Below are positions 47,930 to 60,290 of a stretch of 64,000 bases of DNA, piece by piece. Each line of letters begins with the position of its first letter. Within the stretch, counting starts at the first letter, position 1. Location of the stretch: positions 34,717,426 to 34,781,425 of the forward strand of contig NC_090321.1 in NCBI RefSeq assembly GCF_040869045.1. The letters are read 5' to 3'. A model generated the notes under the pieces. The model did not search any database. It saw only the letters and a program-made list of their open reading frames with translations, and was not told the origin of the DNA. Both the position numbers and the translations under genes were made by a program. Source of the DNA: Eurosta solidaginis (Eukaryota > Arthropoda > Insecta > Diptera > Tephritidae).

Positions 47930-49770
47930 ATAACCATAAAAAGCGAAACTTCTTCAAGTTCTTAGAAATGATCTCAAAGTGATCCCGCAATGATCACGCA
48001 ATGCTTTAAAATAATTGACGAACATAACCATCCCGAAATCGCCCGGAATTAATTCCATGAAAGATTATAAATGGTCTCTAATTGATTCGAAAAAAAATCT
48101 TGCAAAGAACCCCAAATAGAACGAACTAATAACGAAATTATGCCGAATAGTTTCGCAATGGTCATAAAATAGACAGAAAAGAGTTTCTAAGGAATCCCGA
48201 AACAATCCTATACTGGTGAAAATATAATCTCGAAAAAGTCTCTAGATAATTTCGATACAACAAAGAAATGCCCATAAACGATACAAAACATTTTCCTTAT
48301 TTATAACGAAGCTATCCCCAAACAGTTCCTCAAAATAAGATAACCATAACTATAGGATATGGAAACGATCCCGGAACTACCACGAAATACTTTCGAAAAG
48401 GTAGTAATTTGTAAAAAACACGAAATTTTTTAGTAGTTAATAGAACTGATATCGATAAGATCACAAAATAGTCGCGAAGTTATTCCGAAATGTGTCTGAA
48501 ATTGCTTCGAAAAGATTCAGAAATAGATCATAAATGATTTGAAAAACAATCTCGCATTGAACCGAAAATGGTCTCGAAATAGAAAGAAAATTGTGCCAAA
48601 AAATATTGAAACGGAAAAAAAAATGATCCCGAAAAAGTCCTTAAGTTATTCCGTAACAATCCCGAAATAGTCTTGAAATGACCGCGTAAAGGTCTCTAAA
48701 TAATTCCAAAGAGTGACAACATGGTATCAAAATGATCCTGAATTAGCACTGAAATAGTAATTATTTCAAAACGGTCGATGAAAAATACTGGCATTATATT
48801 GAAACAATCGCTGAATAAATCATTTACGATCTGAAATTTTCCCTAAATGATTCGAAGAACAATATCCAAATTAGCCCCAAATATTCTCGCAAAATAAGAA
48901 AACATTATCCCGAAACAGTACCGAAATGATCAAGCAATGATGCCGAAATGATTAGCAAATAATTCCGAAACATATTTGAAATTGTACTGGATCCGAGGCT
49001 ACGGTCTATTTGGATCGCACAACCAAACGTTTCATATAAATTGCAAGGAACTATGAAACAATTTCATATTTCAAAAGGTAATAACAATGATGATTGTCGC
49101 ATAATAGTACCAAAGTTATTCCCAAATAGAATTAAAATCGTTCCAAATTGATTCCGAAAATGATCTGCATTCGTTTCTGAACAAAATGAAAAAAACAAGC
49201 TTGAAATATTCCTCAAATAGCATCGAAACTAAAAGATATGATGACAAACAGTCCCAAAATGATGCCAAAGCGATTCCGATGTGTTCACGAAATTATCCCC
49301 GATATGTTTCCAAAATGATTCCGAACTTGCACCAAAACAGCTTTGTTATGAATACAAAATAATTGTGGAAAAACACCGAAGTTATACCGAAAATGCTTTG
49401 ATGTAATTACAAAATGGTCGGAGAAAAATACCGAAATGATGCCGAAACAGTCCAGAATTAGTTCCAAATATTCCCATAAACAATACTGAAATGTTGCCGC
49501 TTTGTTTTCGTAGCAGTCCTAATATGTTCCTAAAATTAGTCTGGAAATATTCTGTTATGATTATAAAACGGTCCCGAAAAAATGTTGCCGAAAGCCAAAA
49601 AAACATCTTTGATATAACAAAATTCTTGGTTCCTCAGTTACTCCGGCACACTCCAAAAATATCCACAAAGTTATTCTAGTACAATTTCGATATGATTGAA
49701 AAAAGGAACCGAAAAATTTTCGTGACTGATCCCGAAATCAGCCCAAGAAAATTACCGAAATGGCACGACT
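47930..49770. repeat. Large degenerate array of cccgaaatgatc words
   Basis: About 1.8 kb of worn phrases (atcccgaaat, gttccgaaatgatgccgaa, gtctcgaaatag, taattccgaaac), the same vocabulary as 20720-21850. A plain interruption at 48980-49075 (ggctacggtctatttggatc) may be a small insertion. Confidence 0.75.
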
Positions 49771-50069
49771 TAGGTCGCAACACTACTACTCAAAACTGGT
49801 AATATTACATTGAAATCGATTGCCTTATGATAAGAAAACGATAAATTTTCGATAGCAAATTGTTCAATTACTCAAACATTTTTGTGTTTCGATAAATAAC
49901 TTTCCAATAAAAACAAATAGAGTTTAAAACATGTTGGGCGCTACGCCTACACTTACCCTATAACACACCACTTCTGCTTACATTGAGGGCTCCATCTCAC
50001 TGGGAGCAAAAATGTTAGCACATCCAAAATGTAATAAGGGATATATGTTGTTAAGGTTAACATCTTAGT

Positions 50070-50640
50070 TTTAATCCACCTTTTCATTGTACCCAGGTGA
50101 TATACAGGGTGTTTATGCGCTCTTGTCGAAGGACTAGGTGAAGGGTGTGACTAAGACTTCGTCTAAGGCCGTCTTCAGCTGCAAGACGTCGCTTCAAGCT
50201 GAATCCAACTTCGAAAATATAACACTTGTATGGGTACCTGGCCACAGGAACATTAAGGGCAATGAGAAGGTAGATGAACTTGCAATAGCAGGGCCCTGCC
50301 GAATGCTGCGGGGGCGGTCGAGATGCATGTTCCATTTACACCAATCTAAATAAGTATGCATGGCAGATTCAAGAAGTTAAGTTGCCTCTAACTGGTACTC
50401 CTTGCAACATGCAAGATAACCAAGCACACTTGGTCAAATTATATAGTTGAAGAACGAAGGACCTACTAAAAAGGTAAAGGAAGGAATCACTGCTACAATT
50501 ACGGGGCACTGGCCGCTCGGCCTGCACGTTGAGAGAATGCGGATCCATTTCAACAGCATTTGCAGAAGCTGGGGCGAGGTGGGCAGCAAACAAACAGTCG
50601 CACACTAAATGTGTAAATGCCCAGCCCCATGTGATTTCGT
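50070..50640 (+). mobile_element. R1-clade retrotransposon fragment
   Basis: The plus strand reads ITLVWVPGHRNIKGNEKVDE, the RNase H C-terminal motif (VPGHxxxxGNExxDxLA), at about 50220. Near 50505 it reads TGHWPLGLHVERMRIHFNSI, the typical C-terminal segment before the zinc knuckle. A frameshift lies between them and no reverse transcriptase part remains. Confidence 0.75.
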
Positions 50641-50702
50641 TCATTTTCATAAATTGAATTGGTGTCTTATTGCGCTCTTATCTATCAACTAGACCATGTA
50701 TA

Positions 50703-51222
50703 TTAGACTGTGTCGATTTATTAACCGATATCGCTCATCGATTTTTCGATAAGATTTGGGTTTAGGAAAAAAAGTTTCACTACGCGTACCCAAAAAAATA
50801 ATTTTCGAGCCTGCGAAATTTAAATTTTTGGCTTTTTTCGACTTTGATTTTTAATGTTTTTTTCATGACCTACTAAAAAAATTTACAAATGATTGTAAAA
50901 TTTTGATGTATACCCTGTCCAACCCAAAAATGTCCGCTAAAAAAATATTTTTTTTTTTTCAAAAAACTGTTATCGCCAACGTTTTTAGCGGGTATTTTTA
51001 GGTCGGACAGAGTATACATATGAAAATTTTTTTAGTAGATCAAAAAAAAAAAAACAAAAAATCAAAGTCGAACGAAAGTAAAAAAAAAAAAATTTCGCAG
51101 GATCGAAAATTATTTTTTTGGGTATGCGTAGTGGAACTTTTTTTTCCTAAGCCTAAATCTTATCGAAAAATCGATGGCGCGATATCGGTTAACTTTCGTC
51201 CATACAAATCGACCCACCCTAA
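50703..51222. mobile_element. 520-bp foldback MITE
   Basis: Nearly the whole element is an inverted repeat with arms of about 240 bp. Left ttagactgtgtcgattt and gataagatttgggtttagga pair with right tcctaagcctaaatcttatc and aaatcgacccaccctaa. The centre is near 50965. It begins TTAG and ends CTAA between tgtata and tgtaca flanks. No ORF. Arm divergence is modest, so it is younger than most repeats here. Confidence 0.85.
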
Positions 51223-52471
51223 TGTACATATTTAGTTACTCGTAAAGTGTGCAGTGAATGCTCGCGTGAATGACTAAATTCTACCATACCATAAGCGAAG
51301 ATTTTCACATATCAGCAATAAAAATGAAAATTTGACTCAAATAATATAGGGAGGGGGAGGAACCAAGTAAGTCATATGAAATCAGCTGTGGGTGATTTTC
51401 ACCAAATTTCTATTCAACAAGCTGTTTAACGTAGGTATCATGTTCTCACTTATCACAACAGCATTCTCAATTCATTTCTTTGTCTAATTTTTGAGCGCTA
51501 AGTCCAAGAGCTTGTCATCACATACTCAACCAAAGTTGGTGACAGTAGCAGAGAAAATTTGTGTTAGATTTGTAAATAAAATCGAGCAAACTGTCAAGAC
51601 GCACATAAAATATTTCCAACAAAAGTGTTCATGCTTTAAGAGCGTATTATTATTTGTTGTTGTTGTTGTTTTAACTATACATTACTCTTTACAAAGCGAT
51701 TGCTTTTCGTTCACTTTATACTTGTCAAAGTATTTGCGAAACTGCCACTCTTTCTTTCACACCACAACAAACAAACAGGCAAGCAACAGATCACACATCT
51801 TAAGACATTTACTTTCACATACACATTTTGATATAAGTATGTATGTATATATACGTGCATTTGCACTCAATTCCACAAGCACATTTAGTTAACAATGCTC
51901 TTTTTACGTTTCCTATGCTATTTTCTTTTTAAAATTTCGGTTTGCGTATGTGTGCTTTTGGTTAAATGTTGACGATTTTATTTAACCAGCAAATCCTTAA
52001 GCTGCTAGATGTTTCTCGTAATACTATCAGCTGTCGACATATGTTACAACAATATTACGAGCAGATAAGCATGTTAGCATATCTTTATGTTATGCTATTA
52101 TGTGGGTTTTATAAACTTTTAATATTTCATTGTTATTTTATAAGCAAAATATATTTTGAAAAGCAGCATAAAAATATTTCCTAAGAGACTCAAGTGAAAA
52201 GTAAAAATATTTAGTGAATTATTCGAACTGACGTTTGTGTTGTGAACTGATCATTAAAAAGATTTTACTATCAACACTTAATAATCCTTGGCAGAATATT
52301 TTTAAAACTTGTTGGATATCAATCAGGTACGATTGCTTACCATCAGCTTTAAAGTTCAATTGGCGCTAAACCGGTCAAACAGTTATGGCCGTTAAAAATA
52401 CTTTTTTTGTTGATGAATAATCTTCTATTTGAATAGCATGGCCTAGCAAGCATGGCCGCTGTGTTTTAGGT
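51223..52471. other. Unique-looking DNA, no gene found
   Basis: Contains a tgt run near 51655 and plus-strand frames without recognisable domains. Nothing else supported. Confidence 0.4.
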
Positions 52472-53800
52472 AAGTAGGTTGAACTGGCCGGTCCATGAGG
52501 ACCTCATATAGACTGGTTGAGTCCGTAGTGTTACCAGAAGTTTGTTTTAACGACCAAACTGAAAAACCCTATCAAAAACCAGGACCTATGTTATAAAATA
52601 ACTCCGTCCTCTTGGCAAATACTAGAAGCTCGCTGTGTTTTAATTTGCTTGAATATGTTGATGTCTGCATAAAGCTAGTACAGGACATTATTAAATTTAT
52701 TTTCTTTGCGGGTTGGGATGGAAAACACCAATGCATCACAATTAATTCCGTCGCAGAAACCATGTGTCTATAGATTAGAAACCAACCTTTTGGAAATGTC
52801 GCCAAACCAGGAACTGCTTTCGCTTTATTTCAAGGTGGCATTTCATATTTCTAAATTTTTAAGAGCCTTCTGTTCTGTCTGCATCCCAGTGCCAAATTTT
52901 CGTTCTGAATGTGGTTTCCACGAAGTTGCTCGATTTTTGCCACTCTTCTGCTCCACTCAGCATTTTTGTTGTGGCATGGTGTCCATCAGCAGCTTCCGTT
53001 TAAATTTTTTTTGGTATTCCAATATTTGCCATTAACCCGCTTAGTAATGGAACCTGAATGAATTCATCGCATATTGAATTTGCGTCTAGTACGTTAATCG
53101 TGATTCCTAAATAATTTATTACCTTCTTTGGTGTTATATTTCCGAAGAAGCTTTCAAAGCTAACTTCGAGCAGTGTATATGGTCTCACCACTATTTTTTC
53201 TGCTGCGCGAGTCTAGCCACTCTTTTGTATAAATCATGAACCATTGAGCCTTATGTGCACTTCTTCTTTTCGACTTAAAATGAAACGTCGGGCATTCTAC
53301 TATTAAAAATTTCATCATAGCTGGTGTTTTACAGGAGCATCGCATCGATAAATGATCCATGTGCTGCTTTGCATGTAAATTTCATGGCTCTCATGGCTTC
53401 TTATGTTTGGTGCACAAGGACATTATCACTGAGATAGGATCTGGTGACGTGCTGTTGATATGATAGGATTTGAAATCGCTGCTGTAAGGCAGGCAGCATG
53501 ATTTCCACTTTCGAACTGTTGAAAGCGTCTATGGTTGCAAGGAGGAAAAGCCGCTTGATTTTCTTATTAACTTGCTGTGATAGTTTTACCCTATTAAGAA
53601 CGATTGCAACTAAAGTGCATTTTCGATACTTGAAGACACGTTGTTTAGATGATACAAGGGCTTCAGCTTATACTATGGAGTCTGCGATACATGACTTCAG
53701 CGTATTCTCCGTCCGGATCTTCCACTGATTTTTCTCATATTTTTATGACTCTGCTTTGACAATAGCTCTTTTAAGGCAACTACATATTGTATACACTTGC
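52472..53800 (-). mobile_element. R1-clade retrotransposon remnant with RT motifs
   Basis: Minus-strand pieces in 5'-to-3' order: LLATIDAFNSSKVEIMLPAL (about 53550) and SYLSDNVLV (about 53430), both reverse transcriptase-like (AFNSAxW…; SYLxDRxL); a GNITPKKVINYLGITINVLD segment (about 53140) like the YLG motif; and a 3' UTR ending tggaccggccagttcaacct at 52475. The order is partly scrambled, with many stops and missing catalytic residues. It is dead. Confidence 0.65.
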
Positions 53801-54589
53801 CTTAAGGGTAGATAGATACGACTTACTTCTACTCTTTCCTCTTTTCACAAATAAACGGGCTTTTTGCGTTGTTTAGCCGGTAACATATGCGTAGATTTGT
53901 TTCATGGCTATTTGACCCTCTTATTTCAATATGTGCTTTAGTTTTAGCTTCTAATGTTGTCGCCCTCGGCATTTCTTTTGGCCCTACTAGAACTGAGATG
54001 CTTTCGAGTTCTCTGCCCGTAAAGTTTCTCCATCCTCGTTTGGCTTCAGAGATACTCGCAGATACCGTCATGGTATTTGTTATTGTTTCCTCGCAGTTTG
54101 ATCTCCTAAAGGTGATCATGAGTCGAAATTTAAGACTTCAAGAAGTCATTGACATTTAAGTTAAATATTGTAATGCACGAAATTCGGCTCAAACTCGTAA
54201 GGTTAGCGTACACACAAAAGCGTTTTGGTGTCGATAAAAAGCAGCGCTTTTTTAATTAACTGGCCACATTCCACTTTCGTGAATTGCTTATTAGATTTAT
54301 TAGGGCTATTATTTCTTAAGCCCATCACCTCCTGTCAGGGTCAATTCGACTCAAATCGTTCATCCTGCTTTCTGCTCCACATGCTTAACTTGTAAAGGCA
54401 CCACGCAATCCGCTGTGAAATGTATCAAGCTGATTCAGTGACTTTAAGACTGTGCGCATCTTTTATTTCAAGCTGTTCAGCCAGAAAGTATGCGAAGATT
54501 ATTTTTAATGCTCAAAACGGTACCCTCGAAGGTTTTAGTAACATAGAATTTGAGGTCACCAGAGACTCGGCTGCTGAAAAAACAGGATT
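53801..54589. other. Possible upstream part of the R1 remnant
   Basis: A minus-strand frame at 53829-54119 (EAKRGWRNFTGRELES, SVLVGPKEMPRATTLEAKTK) is unusually balanced for this window. It lies directly 5' of the RT fragments, so it may be ORF1 or N-terminal sequence of the same element. I cannot assign a domain. Confidence 0.3.
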
Positions 54590-54670
54590 CGCTACGGGTA
54601 GGTGAGGTTGATAATTTGGTTAGAGAAGCTATAAATTGCTAGCGCAACCCTTGAAAGAGTTTCGCTACAC
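54590..54670. repeat. Fragment shared with the repeat at 23530
   Basis: attcgctacgggtaggtgag and gttagagaagctataaattg match attcgccgctcgaaggtgag and gttggagaagttatatattg at 23535-23590. Confidence 0.6.
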
Positions 54671-56470
54671 AACCACTTGAATCATTTTGGTATTTTTGCC
54701 GCTGAGGTGTATTGTCTTTATCCTATTAATTGATGTTCTACAAAATTATCTTTTAGTAACTAAGTCAAATCTTGTTGCTCCGTAATATTTGCTATACCAA
54801 GGTGGTGGGCTCATTGGCTTTAAGGGCAAGATGATATTTACTCGCCAAATTTTACTTATGAAATAGGATTTATTATCCTCTTTTATAAAATCCACGAGTC
54901 CCGAGGTTTAGCGAAATTTCCACTGCCACTTAAACTCGGCTCATATTTATACATAAAAGTATTTAGCCTGAAAATATGTGATGTTTATTTACGATGCACC
55001 TATCAATTTCAATTCAAATCGAGAGCTAATTTCCAGAATAACAAAATAAATTTTTTTAAAAATTGATCCTGTACTGCCGAAACAGTTTGAAAATACCCCC
55101 ACAATTATATTTGGTTAGGCACCCTAATGTATATACATATAATGTGTATTTTGCACTTCAGTGCAATGCTACATTCAACTGTTGAGCGACAATTTATCAT
55201 GGCATAGATTGAGTTGACATATACAAACGAGTGGAAAATCGTGGTACAACAGATGCAAACAGCTGTATGTATGTAGTGGTGCATGATAAGCATTTGCACA
55301 TACATATGAACGCTGCATAAATACGTAATGCTGGCTTTAAAAACACTTTATTTAAAAGCCAAAAAAAAAAATGTATTTAATAAAACTTGAACAAATATTT
55401 GTATCGATAGATTTTTTTATAATTCGATTTTTGTATACAATAAATATTTGGTATGAAAATATTTTAATTGACAAAAATTTGCTTCGTTTATCTGGGTTAA
55501 ACTAATTGCCGTTGCCAGTAAAAATTTTAAACACTACATGAAAACGCCTAGAATTCTGTTAAAATAACTTATGATGACAAAAGCATTTTCAGCCTATTTT
55601 ATAAAATTTTACTAGAATTTCAGTTTCGTTTTCTTTCTGATTTAGTAATATCCTTTCGAAGCAACAATAATGAAGCTTTGCTTAGGAAAGCTTAATTAAC
55701 TGAATTTCTATAATAGCCAATTACTAAAATATTGTTATGATACGAATATTTTTTTACTAATGATTTTATTGGGCAAAAGTTTGTATATAAGAAAAAATAA
55801 TTAAAAAAATTTGTTTAAGTTAAAGTTTATGAGGAGTGTGATGACTAGCACCTAGGACCTACCTAATTATTTTCTAGATTTTAGTATTATTACTACTTCA
55901 TGTAAGTATTGTTTTCAATAAAATTGTTTCACTTAAATTTTTTTTTTATTATTTTATTTTCAAGTTTTCAGGCTTTATTTAATTGTCCATTATTTCTCAT
56001 TCTATTTAGTACATTTAGTGACTCATTATTACAAGGACTCTTTCCTGACAATTTGTTACAATCTAAGTCCTCAATACATAATCCTTCCAAAGACTTTACT
56101 CGACTCTGCGCCACTTATGCTTGCATCTCCTCGAACTCTAAAATATTTTTGTGTCACTTCTACCGGATTATATGTAATATTTGTTCCAAATATGAGCCAA
56201 ATCGGACCACAAATACGATTTTTGTGAATATCGCGATCCTTGCGCCACCCAGGGCGATTTTTTCTTATTATTGGATTGTCATCGGGTTCTGAACTATATT
56301 CCCAGTTTCAAGCTTGTAGCTTATCGGGAAGTTACTTAAATTTCAATTACAAAAATCGTGCACAACGGCCGTGCAGCCTGTCAAGCCAAGCTAAATAAAA
56401 CCGTGTAAAACGGAAATAGTCTTCTAAAAAATTTTGCGCCTAAAAATATGTAAATTTTCTAGACACTTAC
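54671..56470. other. AT-rich DNA, nothing firmly recognised
   Basis: Ordinary AT-rich sequence. The interval 56030-56400 may be a dispersed repeat (ending gtcaagccaagctaaataaa; compare gtcaagtcaagctaaataaa at 42706). Confidence 0.4.
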
Positions 56471-56510
56471 CTCCAAAGACGTGTGCTTTAACAATAAGCA
56501 GTAATGCCAT
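56471..56510 (-). CDS. Possible signal-peptide first exon, gene unknown
   Basis: A short minus-strand frame begins ATG and reads MALLLIVKAHVFG before a near-perfect donor (ttggag|gtaagtgtc), ending in phase 1. This is the layout of a first coding exon of a small secreted protein: hydrophobic core, then a likely cleavage region. No partner exon with a matching phase was identified to the left. Joining it directly to Nplp1 exon 2 would put that exon out of frame, so it is not simply the missing Nplp1 exon 1 unless an extra small exon lies between. A chance hydrophobic run in AT-rich DNA is a real alternative. Confidence 0.25.
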
Positions 56511-57109
56511 TAAAATAGTAACTCCTTTAACAACAAAGTATGCCAATATTTATTTATATATCACTTGCAAATAATAACTTATGCGATATCATGATTGCAA
56601 GCCAAAACGCGTTAACAAATTTGATATATTGTGCAACATTGGGGGCATGCCGCACGTATGTCCTTATCATCATATTCACACATTTGGTCAATATAATTGA
56701 ACGTGATTTGGTGATATAGCGTGAACAATAACGATACATACTCAATGCTGCATAAACGAAAATAAGCCTTTTCTTTATATAATCGTTACATGCATAAAAT
56801 ATATAAAGTCATATTTCTTATGAATAAGTTTTAAGCGTACTCATTAGGCTTAATTGATTTGTATAGATCGAGTTTTTATGTAATGGTCTGAGCAAATGAA
56901 ATTTTGTGTAAAAAAAGGTTTATCAGAACATGCCTCTCAAATCAAATTCGATAGTGCACCTTATAGAATAGAGTCTTTGATTCGCTAAATATAAATACCG
57001 AAGAATTTTACCACTTTGGTCGTTGTTTCCCAAATATTCCTATACATATATAAATCGCCAGAATTCAGTATATAATTTTACTAAGGAAACTAGTTAAAAA
57101 AACAAAAAC

Positions 57110-57665
57110 TACATATACCGTGGGAAAGTGCAATCATTTCCCTCACAAACCTTTTTATTTTATCCAGCTTTATACTGGTGATATATATGGGGTATTCCAT
57201 CCCATTTCGACCAATTTTGACCCGACCCCTTTAGAATTGGCTGAAAGTTTTTCTTCTTTTTCTAGCTTACGAAAGACGTTTTTCAGAAGTTTTTCAAATT
57301 TTTTCATCCAACTCAAAAAAAGTTATGAATTTAAAAAAAAAACACTGTTTTTGTCTTCAAAATGCTTTTTTCAGAAGTTGACCGTTTGGGATCTTTTTCT
57401 TTTCTTAAATTTGTTTTTAAATGTACTTTTCGGAAAAAATTCAAAACAATTTTTAAAGTTTTTTTTTTGTAGTTTTTCAGTTTTTCGAGATTTTTCGAAT
57501 TTAGCCCTTTTTTTTCTCATAAAAAACTTCAATCAATTCTGCAATCATCCCCACTAATCTCGGAGTGGGACGAGAATTTTTTTTTATTTAATTGAAAAAA
57601 AAAACTTTAAAATTTTTTTTGTATTTCTTCCGAAAAGTACATTTTAAAACATATTTAATTTTTAT
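57110..57665. repeat. Partly palindromic T/A-rich repeat
   Basis: tttttaaatgtacttttcgg (about 57414) is inverted at ccgaaaagtacattttaaaa (about 57630). The left part has ttccatcccatttcgaccaa and the right part cggagtgggacgagaa. It is interrupted on its right by the SINE at 57666. The long frame at 57120-57557 is low-complexity. Confidence 0.45.
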
Positions 57666-57853
57666 ATGGCAGAAATACACCCGGGGCGCTTGCCAAACAC
57701 TGCCGAGGGGCGACCCCGCTTAGAAAAATTTTCTTCTAATTGAAAAAACCTTATTTCTAAAATTTTGATGTTGCTTTGCCGGGGTGTGAACCCAGGGCAT
57801 ATGGTGTGACAGGCGGAGCACTCTATCATAACACCACGGTGGCCGTCGTGTTT
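57666..57853 (-). mobile_element. tRNA-derived SINE, copy d (tail missing)
   Basis: Minus-strand copy holding the head (accacggtggccg and tgtgacaggcggagcactct on the plus strand) and part of the body (ctgccgaggggcgacc), but lacking the 3' half. Confidence 0.85.
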
Positions 57854-58059
57854 TATTAGTTTATTTTAATTTTATATACCTTAATTTTGATCGTGTGCGG
57901 TTTGTTCAACTTCGCTGCCTAAAAGTAGACTTAATTTTTTTGCAAAAACTTGGTATGGAGAAAATATCGAAAACCTAAAACAAGAACAAAAGCTCAAATA
58001 ATAAAGGAAGCATTTTCAAAAATAAAACCACATTTTCAAGGAAGGTAGTTGCCTCTTTA

Positions 58060-58480
58060 CATTTTTATAAAATTAAGATTCAGTGTTCTGACAGGTTTCA
58101 GAAATATAAAGGCTCCTTTTTTGGTCTCAAATGTGCCAGCCTGATTCACCTTCAATTTTGATATGCCCACATCGAACTCGCTTGAACTACCTAGCCAAAC
58201 AGTGTGCCATGGTCCAGAGCTATGCTGTGAACTCACAAAGGCAGACACTAGAGATATCATAAGTAAGTATAGGAAAGAAAGCAGTTCAGACAACACTGGA
58301 TTGACTGCCAAGGGAAAATGAAGCCAAATTTTTTATACTCCCAGCAATGAGACAATTAGGCAAACTGATTAGTTTAAGCGGAGAGGACCTACGAGCTCTC
58401 ACTGGGTGCAATACCTGTCCCTGTAGTCTACGATATCACCTAAGTAAATTTACTCGATACTCAAATCAGCCGCTTTTGTG
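58060..58480 (+). mobile_element. R1-clade retrotransposon fragment
   Basis: gaggacctacgagctctcac, tgggtgcaatacctgtccct and gtagtctacgatatcaccta match, on the opposite strand, gaggaactacgaactctcac and gtggtctacgatatcaccca of the remnant at 34157-35225. This is the region after RNase H. The open minus-strand frame here is antisense and not a gene. Confidence 0.6.
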
Positions 58481-60290
58481 AGTATGAATGCCGATTCACA
58501 TACTTTGACTCTCCAGGCTAGGTGTTTCTTAATATCTTCGTGCTGCGGAGTAAAAAGCCTCCACATACAGCTTTCGGCTGAAAAGTCAAGCCTAAATAAA
58601 GGTCGCAGTGCATTGAAAACTAATAATAATTATCCTCTGTTGAGTCTTTATTGTCGCTGTTAAGTTGACTACTCATAAAAGATTCTCGGGCGCAAGAATT
58701 TAAAAGCTAGTGCGACGAAGTCCTATTCGATTTACGTTTGCAATTTGTTTAACTTATTATGTAACTTTCTTCCTCTAGCCATTTACATATGCTAATCTAA
58801 GGACCGAATTTGGAGATAATTATGACCCTTATCATTAAACCACTATGCCGTCAGAAATTGTTTAACCTGAGATTCCAAAAACTAAACAGTGTTACAAAAT
58901 ATCAGAATCTAGAAAAAAAACTTCAAAAATGGACGTCTCTGTCACTAAAACTTGACACCATACTCAAACCAGCTAGCGAACTCTAAAAATCGCAATTATA
59001 CCCGTTACTCGAAGAAACTTTTCAGAGAGTTTTAACATTGCTAAAGGAATCTACTTGCATGATTTCAGGCGCACCTGATAATATTTAGATGTTAAATGCG
59101 GGGCGTATTAGTCTTTGATTTAGAATGTTGCTAAAGTCATTGTGACTTTGTTATGGGTTCATTAATTTTAGGAGAGCCGCGGCTGTATATATATCTTGTT
59201 TTTTTAACTTTCTTAACTCAGAAAAAGACCTCACGAAGCGCCTAAAAATACGCAACAAATTTATATGACAATTACTTGATCTAAAAAATTTTTGTCATGC
59301 TTTTAATTTATTCGCCAACACACTTAAAATACAAATAAATTTTAACAAATTCTTATTAAACATAGATTCATATCCAAAATACCCACGCATTCCGCTCGCA
59401 AGTATAACCAGTAAATTGTGAAGCCAACAAAAAGCAAATAATATTAATGTAAGCAATGAAACGACAACAATAATAATGAGAATCATTGCTCATCTACAAA
59501 ACTGTTTAAACTTTTCTCTTTATCATTTATCTTCTTCCGCACGGTTATCCTTTAGCTATTTCAAATTAAACATGATTGAGTGCTTTTCTACAGTGTCTTC
59601 TTCATTTGACGTTGCCTACTTTTGTGCGCGTATTTTGCATACAAGACGACTGAATGCATAAATAATATCTGTAGTTACAATATTTCAATTTCTTCCTTTC
59701 ATTTATTTGAACAATTCTTTTCCTTTATTAAAACACGCACACACAAATATATGTGCACGACCCAAACACGCATTTACACACATATACACCAGCACGTTCA
59801 TACTGCTACAACTCATGCGTCTTATTTGAGCATAAACAATTTGTGGCCTTTTCAATTTTGATTTGACCTTTGTGCTCTACAATGCGCAATGCCCCCAGCG
59901 CGTGGGTATTAAGAAGTTTTAAGTTGACTTAAAAGTGGGTTTATCAAATTCAAATTTTTGCTAACTGTTCCTTTCATAAGATTTTAACCATATTGACTCA
60001 TTTTATATTATAATTAAATTATCGTAAACTTTAATGGTTGAATGTGCAACAGTTCGGGTTGATTTAATACGAGTTAATATGTGTGGGAATTATGTAAGTT
60101 GAACTGTTGCCAGCATAAGACAAGGGTTCTAAATAATTTAATGAACCTACAAATATATTTAGCTACATGTTCTCAAAGATCTCAAAAGATCTCAAAGAAA
60201 TTTGGTGCAAAGTTCGTAATGAAATTTAATTAACTATCAGAGTTTGCTCTACAGAAACCAGAATGTAATGCTTGAGGGACAACAGTTTTA
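58481..60290. other. AT-rich DNA, no gene found
   Basis: No recognised coding exon or repeat. The hydrophobic minus-strand frame at 59295-59486 has no convincing donor in a usable phase. Confidence 0.4.

Noticed and set aside
57120..57557. 145-residue plus-strand frame
   Set aside because: Phenylalanine- and lysine-rich, lies in a T-rich partly palindromic repeat, with no domain or splice support.
58057..58311. Minus-strand frame with a hydrophobic start
   Set aside because: It is antisense to an R1-clade fragment whose matching sequence is recognisable on the plus strand.
59295..59486. Hydrophobic minus-strand frame as a signal-peptide exon
   Set aside because: Very hydrophobic (LIIIVVVSLLTLILF), but the only nearby donors are weak and in phases 1 or 2, not the phase 0 that Nplp1 exon 2 needs.
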